Shown piece after piece: positions 57,660 to 64,000 of a DNA stretch of 64,000 nt. A program made the translations under genes and the position numbers. The notes beneath the pieces are model-generated. The model made no database searches. It saw only the letters and a list, made by a program, of their open reading frames with translations, and was not told the origin of the DNA. The DNA comes from Sclerodactyla briareus (taxonomy: Eukaryota > Echinodermata > Holothuroidea > Dendrochirotida > Sclerodactylidae), in contig JAODTK010003943.1 in the NCBI GenBank assembly GCA_026419785.1, forward strand, positions 62,001-126,000, in the 5' to 3' direction. The first letter of the stretch is position 1. Each line of letters opens with the position of its first letter.

Positions 57660-57945
57660 CTCACTGCCCACAACAAATTGCATCTAGAAACGTGAAAATG
57701 CTACGACGTGGGGGGGGGGGGGAGACTGCCGTACCCATTTTTCTGAGATGAGAAATTTTTTTTTGGGACAAAATGACAAACATTCGTGAACATTTGGCAG
57801 CGAAAAGGCAAAGTAAAAAACATGGCTGAATCTTCGAATCCCCTGCTGACTGGCCAAATTTATGATAAAATGCCCGAAAAACATGCAAAAATTTCCGCGC
57901 GGTACCAGTCCATACCCCGCAATTTGGTCTGTCCCGTAATGGATG
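57660..57945 (-). repeat. Dispersed family, copy E (minus, partial)
   Basis: On the minus strand: 'tacgggac', 'ccgcgcggaaatttttgcat', 'gttttt-cgggcattttatca', 'ggccagtcagcaggg', 'tttgccttttcgctgcca' and a C13 run before cacgtcg. These are the same landmarks, in the same order, as copies B and C. Confidence 0.6.
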
Positions 57946-60225
57946 GTCCCGTAGCCTAATTGGCGGTCCGCTGTAGGTGAATCACACAACCCAAAGAAGA
58001 GCCTACTTACTGCGGCAACGGAGCTCAGTACAATTCGGCTGAAAAAATCAAGATCATCTTGAGTAGCAAGTCGCATCTAGAAGGAAATGGTGTCTAGGAT
58101 GTCATAATGCATCAGATCTGCATCTAAGGTTACCTGAATCCCACATCTAACAGTGGGAGGGAGAGGAGGATTCGCTGTTCCTCTAAAAGTGAGATTCGAC
58201 TTACTAAATCTTACTGCCCTCGATCGATTTGGGCCGAAAAGGCACAAGACTCAGAGCATCAATTCGCATCTATACGGACCCGTGAAATGCGAAATTATCT
58301 CTGGAATGAAGTGACCAATTGCATCTATGGCCACGGAAAATTTTGAAGGGGGGGGGGGAATCCCCGCCACCCAACATTACATCCTACGCCACTAGGTTCT
58401 ACTACCCCCCCCCCCCTCTCAAGCAAATTCCTTCTGATCCTTCATCAAATCCGCCTGCCATATCTGCGGAAAGCGTTCATATAGTTGGAAGAACTGACAG
58501 AACGCTTTGCTCTATTTGAAGTCCTTTTCTGTGACGGGCGCGGACGCCCTGATTGTCGAGACTCTATAATCGTTGTGATTATGTGCTTGACCACGACGAG
58601 TTTCTGTCTAGTTGTGGCATTTAACAGACTTTACATTTCGCCCTACTGGTACTCCGTATATACTAGCTCGCTATTCTGTAAACTTTGAACACAACCTTGG
58701 AGTATCTTATTCAAGAAGGGTAAATATTTTCCTGAGATCGGGTCAACATTCCGCCCGATAGTCAGACATTACAGTCACGTGGAATAGGATAACCACGTTA
58801 GGTCAGTAGTGCTAGGCCTACATCAAGTTTGGAATCGACCGAAACCTCACGTAGCGCAAGTGAACATAATTCGGGCGGGAAATGGAGAAATAATACGACC
58901 CTACAATGGCCTACATGAACTTCAATGAAATTTACAGACAACTTTTCTTTTTTCGAATTTGGGTAATTTTGAATCGATAGTAAATGATAAGCCCCCCCAC
59001 CCCCTTCCAATACACTGGCTGCGCCCCTACTAAATACCATGGCCCGCGCCCCTGCATCATCTCCGTAAATAAGGTCAGAAAGACCTATAAAACTCAATTT
59101 TTCCATCCAAGCCCCCCATATTCCAGGCCCCCGCCGCCCCCCCCCCCCCCCCGGGCTGCCCACTGAAAAAATAATCCTATCTACGCTACGCCCCTGGATT
59201 CAACTTTCGTGTACCGTACCGAAAGTACCGTTTCCTGCAATCTGAGTGACCATTTCATTCAAAATTCCCGACAATGTTCTGTTCCAAGGAACCCAAATTG
59301 TAAACCGGCAGTGGGTTTTGGCTTTATCTGGTTTTAAGTCACTTGCTGACATTTTCTTTCACAAGCATATGAAGAGGTCGTAGATGCGTTGTAATTCTTT
59401 AACATTGTCCTTCCACCAAAATTGGCACACTTAGATGTTTTGCCAATTCAGCACTGCAAGTGCCATTTCCGGCGATCTGGGAGTATAACAAAGCCAAAAT
59501 CCCCCCGTACTCCTACGCGGGCCACCCACGTTTTAGAAATGGATTGACCCCCTGTTCCCGAGTTCCAACGCTGGTGCTCAGCGATGTAAACGTCCCTCAC
59601 TCACCACCAAGGGGCGGATCCAGCGTGATCCCAATGTTCTCCAGCCCCCCCCCCTCCTTCCAAAAAAACCTTTCTATTACGGCCTTTATTCATTAACGTC
59701 TCCTCGCCCATTCAAGACTTCGCACATCAATGTTTCGAACCCCCCAACATTCAACACAAAGCTCTACTACGTAGGCGTATTGCCTGGTGTCCTGCTGCGT
59801 CCTCCTGCGACGTTTTCTTATGATCAGGTTGATACTGGCATATAGCTTCCCTTGTTGAGCCGGCTCAGGACTGACATGAGACTGATGTGTGTTTTTTTTC
59901 CGTGCCTGTGATAGATTCCAATTAAATACAAGAATACCTATCCAAATACTTTTCCACAGCCTCCTTATTGAGCTGCAATCTGTGAGATAGATTACTTAAA
60001 TCACTTTCTTTCTATTTCAAGAATGAGACAAATGTGATAGTTTACAGTCCACAAACTTTTATAATAAGTTCTGTACCAATGTTACAGGTTTGTATTCAAG
60101 CTCATGCACATGGTATGTTCAGTGACGAGACTTTGTAACATTGCGAATGCGCTGGTTCTATGCTTTCTGCAAGGGTAGGTGCCACTTCTACCCATTTGAA
60201 ATTTATTAACAGTGTTTTTACGTTC
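57946..60225. other. No gene recognised; several G/C runs
   Basis: G11 at 58348-58358, C12 at 58405-58416, C16 at 59137-59152 and smaller runs. Open frames here are short and proline-rich because of the C-runs. Confidence 0.4.
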
Positions 60226-60370
60226 ATCGGCATCGGTCTTGGCCTTGGCCTTGGCCTCGGGCGGCCCTTGGCTCGGCCTCAGGAGCCTTGGCCTTCGAGC
60301 GAGAGGCCCTCCGCCTCGGTCTTGGCCTCGAAGGTAGTAGTGGCCTCAACTTCGGCCTTGGCCCTCGGAA
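60226..60370. repeat. (GGCCTT)n degenerate hexamer minisatellite
   Basis: Pure cttggc units at 60236-60256, then degenerate cttggcctcgg variants to ~60370. The reading GLGLGLG is a repeat artefact. Confidence 0.8.
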
Positions 60371-61013
60371 GTAGCGGCCGCGACTAACAAACCTGTCCAA
60401 AATATAACGTGCTACTGGAAGTCAGAGGACGCAACCCTCTCGGCAATCGACATATGTACGATGATTCTGGTGCGGCTTCTGCGTGGTTATCTGCGTTATA
60501 TGTTAGACAGGAACACCCCGGATGGACATTACGACATGATTCAGACAGTTGACGTGGTGTGGGTATTTACAGTTTTGTATTGATACGGCTATTCCAGTCA
60601 AGCGGTTGGAACATATCCTCAGCAAGCACCCATCGATGACAACACATATTAAACAACGATAGAAAGAAAAACAACAATTGAGGTGACATCGGTGATGACG
60701 TCCGAAGGATCAACGCAAGAATAAAAAGGTAAATTTAACATGTCAGCGTCGCTATAAGGTCTGGAGTTTCAAAGTCAACAACCATCCGAAGGAGATGTGG
60801 AGAATAAAGTTATAATGGGATGCAACCACGAATAGGCCAACACTAGTACTTATAAACTGGTAACTTAACGATGTTTCCTTTCGCTTGAGAGCCCTACACA
60901 ACACAACCCTTTGAATTGCGGATGTGATCCGCCTAGCATCAGATGACGTCATTGCCTTACTAAAAATCGTGGAAAATCGGCGCATCATGTGGACCTAAAA
61001 CATCCCTGGCTGG
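60371..61013. other. No gene recognised
   Basis: Contains a CRE-type palindrome TGACGTCA at about 60944-60951 and GCGGATGTGATCCGC at 60919-60933. The minus frame 60752-60988 starts here but has no domain. Confidence 0.35.
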
Positions 61014-61355
61014 ATGTCGAAATTGCGTGTCATGTTGAACTTGGCCAGAGCCCAAGACTTTCACGATTTATTTACAGGAGTAAATTGCCCGAAGTATCAC
61101 ACCCCACACCCTACTGAATACATAGACTATCCCCTGTGGTTTTTTAACGTGTGTTATCATACAGTGTCTGGAAAAATCATCGTATCAGCATCGTATCGTA
61201 CTGACGGATCGACAACAGATGCCTGTTCCTTATTAGAACACTATCTGCGTGAACTGTGGGCACTCTTGGAAAACTACGTCTCGGTGTGTATTATGGACTT
61301 TGCTTTTTACACACGTGTCATATGGTCGTTTGTTTTGGTTGTGTACAGGAAGTAA
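61014..61355 (+). CDS. Unrecognised 113-codon ORF with hydrophobic C-terminus
   Basis: Intact ATG-to-stop frame, MSKLRVMLNLARAQDF at the start and a hydrophobic stretch YTRVIWSFVLVVYRK at the end, which could be a membrane anchor. It has a Cys-containing middle and no recognised domain. It lies ~450 bp upstream of gene-like copy 2 on the same strand, but nothing similar precedes copy 1. Length is notable for this window, but chance cannot be excluded. Confidence 0.25.
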   Translation: MSKLRVMLNLARAQDFHDLFTGVNCPKYHTPHPTEYIDYPLWFFNVCYHTVSGKIIVSASYRTDGSTTDACSLLEHYLRELWALLENYVSVCIMDFAFYTRVIWSFVLVVYRK

Positions 61356-61814
61356 CCCTTGCCTCACCAAGCGAAACGTACCAGTCACTTCCCTGGTTTG
61401 TTATCCTGTCAAAAAGGCAAAGAACACATTGTGCAGCGGAAGGTCTGATGATACCTTTTAACGCACAATAGTGGATACTGCGTCCATCGTGCTACTCAGT
61501 GTATGAAACAATCATTTTTTCATCGCTGCCTCTCAGATTTGTCCACGCACTGCTGTTTTTGGGCACTATTGTATGAAATAATATTCGTTTGTACTAACAG
61601 GTTATTCTTCATCACCGAGGATAGGTCGGGTCTCGTCTGATTGTAATGTGTGAATGAAGGAAAATCACCGTGTTTGTAACCAAACGTTCGAGTAGCTTGT
61701 GTCTGTACTCCGGACTCTCATACTGGTCACGTCTAGTCTAGTTAAACGATACAAGAGCATCACTCATCCTTCTGCCCCCTTTATCTGACATCACCGTACC
61801 ATTATTTCTGGTCT
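61356..61814. other. No gene seen
   Basis: Nothing recognised. Confidence 0.4.
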
Positions 61815-63000
61815 CCAAATTTTGGGAGGATATTTTGATAACTACGATCAGCCCGCTATAACCTTTGGCTGGGTCTCGCCTGCGATGGGGAGAACCGTGT
61901 AAGTTGAAACATGAACCACTCGTCAACCCATGCCACTTGTTCTTCGCAAGACACATTCACAAGAGTCGTGGCTTCTGCTATCAGCAATTGGTAGTTTCGA
62001 CGGACCATTACCAAGTGAGAGCCATTTTGAAATACTTGGCTCATATCAAGTCATTATGATATTGACCAATGTCTATCCTGAGACGGTGAACAGGGTTGGG
62101 ATTCATGGTCGCCGACCTCCTATGAGGCGCCGTCATAGTCTCGATTGCGAGGTCTTGAATTTCTGTAACCAATCAGTTGGATAACGATATCTCCATTTCA
62201 ATTGTCAATGCCACACCAGAGTATCCCTCGCGGATCGCTCTCCATACCAATTCCACATGCACTCGATCGCGTTTGACACTTCCTGAACAATGCTTTCCCT
62301 GAGTCACGAACAGCCACTGGGGTTCTGTGGCGGGAGGAAGCGAGCAGAAGTTGGTCCTTGTGTCAAGACAGGGAAAAGCCAGACTATTTTAAATACCTTA
62401 CACGTGGAGTCACGACCAGCACCGAAATGATAGTGCTACTAACTGTGATGTCCAGGTAATGCTGAGAGGATTAGCTACAATGAAATCACACGAAGGTCAT
62501 GTCTTGATGAACCGGGATCCAGTCAATATCACTTGAAGCTCTCCCAGCTTGAGTAAGCTCCCGTTAACGATGAGCCAGTACGCTCGGTACTTCAGTCTCG
62601 ATTTTCCTCCTTATCAACGGATTGGAAGATGGGGTAATATATCCTTCCATGGACCCTCCCTAGAACCATCCCTGCACTTGAGTTCTCCAGCCCAGAAGAA
62701 CTATATGAGACCCACATTGAAAGAGAAGATACTCTACTGAGTTGCATGTCTTTGCCCAGCGGTACTCGTATCACATACAACATAACCGTGGTCGAGGAAA
62801 TCCAGAAGCTCCCGATTGAGTTCGTCTTTCGAAGAGGCGGGAATGACTGGACAGAGACGATTGATATTTTGGCGACGCTTGGGGCTTTGCGAGTGACGTC
62901 GTCGAGCTGTTGTCTTAACGAATCACACCATGAAAACCCATGCCAGTTCTTCCAATGTGTGGTTAACTCAAACTTTGCCCCAGGCAGTGGTTGAATTTGT
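61815..63000 (+). CDS. Unrecognised extracellular-looking gene segment, copy 2
   Basis: Paralogue of 44749-46060, same strand, ~17 kb away. The identical stretch 'gaggatattttgataactac' and following bases (about 61828-61853) opens the match. Blocks, in changing frames: FEILGSYQVI (about 62026-62055), ISISIVNATPEYPS (about 62190-62231), HTNSTC (about 62250), then an uninterrupted frame 62746-62994 with LPSGTRITYNITVVEEIQK, FRRGGNDWTETIDILATLG and SCCLNESHHENPCQFFQC. Sequons (NAT, NST, NIT, NES) and six closely spaced Cys at the end suggest a secreted or surface protein. The stop is at 62992-62994. No membrane segment was seen. The minus strand is also open for 174 codons here, so strand choice is not certain; I prefer plus because the substitutions between copies keep plus-strand residues better. 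Confidence 0.4.
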
Positions 63001-64000
63001 CTGAGTAACGATAGTTTTAATGAATGCCGATATTTTTGTGCGAGTGTTCTTTTAATAGTTTTTTTTTTTCGAACTTGAGAAACGCTTGCCTTCGATGCAT
63101 ATACACTCTGAGGCACTTACTACAGAGAGGAACGAGTAGAAATGGGCATAGTGAATCATCATCAGCGTTCCCTAATCTATCGTTTCTGGTCAACGATCGC
63201 TATCACGAAAAAGGGCCGCCTCAAACGTCAAATGCTGATGCTCGAGCGGTGTAAGAGGATTTAGGATTCCCGAGATGCCAATAGCAGTGTGCCGTATGTA
63301 TTTAAAAATCTTGCGAGGGAATGTAACACGGGCCATAATGTCCCGCCTCCCGAAAAAAAAGGTGAATTGCTTCATGAAAAGAATATTCCATAGAACAAAT
63401 GTGCATCAATAATGCGGGATAGTACTCCATACAATCTTGCATACTCCGAACCCGTTCTGTTTCATTTGGACGATTCCATGCCGCTACAAAAGGTGTCTCT
63501 ATCTCTGTGAACCAAATTCAGATGATTTATCTACTTTTTCACGTTTTACTCGCGTGACCTGCTATTGGTGGTGCTATGTCGTATAATACTTCAGCGCTCA
63601 TGGAATTCTAGCTTGAAACAGTGGGTCGTTATCGTACCGTGGAACTATTTAATAGGCAATATCGTGGGGTACATAAGTAATTATATCCACGCATATGTGA
63701 TGATATAGCTTTGGCACAACTGGTTTTGCGAACGAACGCTTCATTCGGTTGATCCGTGTTTGCCAGGGGAATTTTCAAATGGGTTCGCATATGCTTTAAA
63801 AAAAATCAAGATTCTCAAAAGGTTGAACAAGAGACCCTACTCTTCAGTAATTAAGTGTAAACGTCACGTGTCGTTTCTACACCATAACTGCTTGTGAGTT
63901 ATGCCTGCTAACCAATTGTAGCGAAACTGTTTTATACATTTATTCAATTGCTGGAATCTACTGAGCGCATCACGAGCTACCCAGAAATTGTGTAACCATG
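63001..64000. other. No gene recognised
   Basis: The first ~60 bases continue the duplicated segment. The rest shows nothing recognisable. Confidence 0.4.

Noticed and set aside
60226..60387. GLGLGLG-encoding frame as a collagen- or silk-like protein
   Set aside because: It is the translation of a degenerate GGCCTT hexamer minisatellite.
62592..63116. 174-codon minus-strand open frame inside gene-like copy 2
   Set aside because: The matching frame is broken in copy 1, and residue conservation between copies is better on plus. Kept only as a caution on strand.
1..64000. CRISPR arrays, operons, rRNA genes and viral structural genes
   Set aside because: No spacer-repeat pattern, no compact gene runs, no rRNA core motifs and no capsid or envelope-like frames were seen.

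Overview
This is about 64 kb of nuclear DNA from an animal. There is no operon structure, coding density is very low, and the recognisable coding pieces are broken by splice-type introns, frameshifts and stops. The transposon types present (PIF/Harbinger, Penelope-like with GIY-YIG, several LINE types, a short LTR element), the many 120-300 bp tandem arrays, the tetranucleotide microsatellites and an unusual number of poly(G)/poly(C) runs suggest a marine invertebrate. My low-confidence guess is an invertebrate deuterostome. No complete host gene can be called with confidence.

Layout. 0.2-2.5 kb: tandem repeats. 3.2 kb: a tRNA-derived SINE-like piece. 5.0-6.1 kb: a possible small secreted-protein exon (minus) and a LINE 3' part (plus). 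6.46-9.65 kb: a tandem LTR-internal-LTR-internal-LTR array of a small non-autonomous LTR retrotransposon. 12.05-14.34 kb: a Penelope-like element (minus) with reverse transcriptase and GIY-YIG parts, its 3' end abutting an (AT)n tract. 16.06-27.79 kb: what I read as one large PIF/Harbinger transposon. The transposase is on plus (16.5-18.5 kb), a MADF/BESS-like accessory protein is on minus (N-terminal part 26.9-27.5 kb, C-terminal part 20.7-21.2 kb), and arrays of ACGA motifs lie outside both genes in mirrored orientation. Other repeats are nested inside. 27.8-28.5 kb: a CR1/L2-like LINE tail and ATGT microsatellites. 30.4-30.7 kb: a small ORF ending in a strong hairpin. 32.67-32.88 kb: a MITE. 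34.4-36.2 kb: copies of a dispersed family.

40.59-43.81 kb holds a large structure with about 0.5 kb imperfect inverted arms around a five-copy, 187-bp satellite. 44.75-46.1 kb and 61.8-63.0 kb are two diverged copies of one unrecognised gene-like segment that looks extracellular. 47.86-48.70 kb is a second LINE type (minus). 55-60 kb is rich in G/C-run hairpins and simple repeats.

The coding remnants read as good protein only when the frame is switched every few tens of codons. The two LTR units also differ mostly by single-base indels. Part of the apparent decay may therefore be uncorrected long-read error. All identifications come from reading translations by eye; no database search was run.
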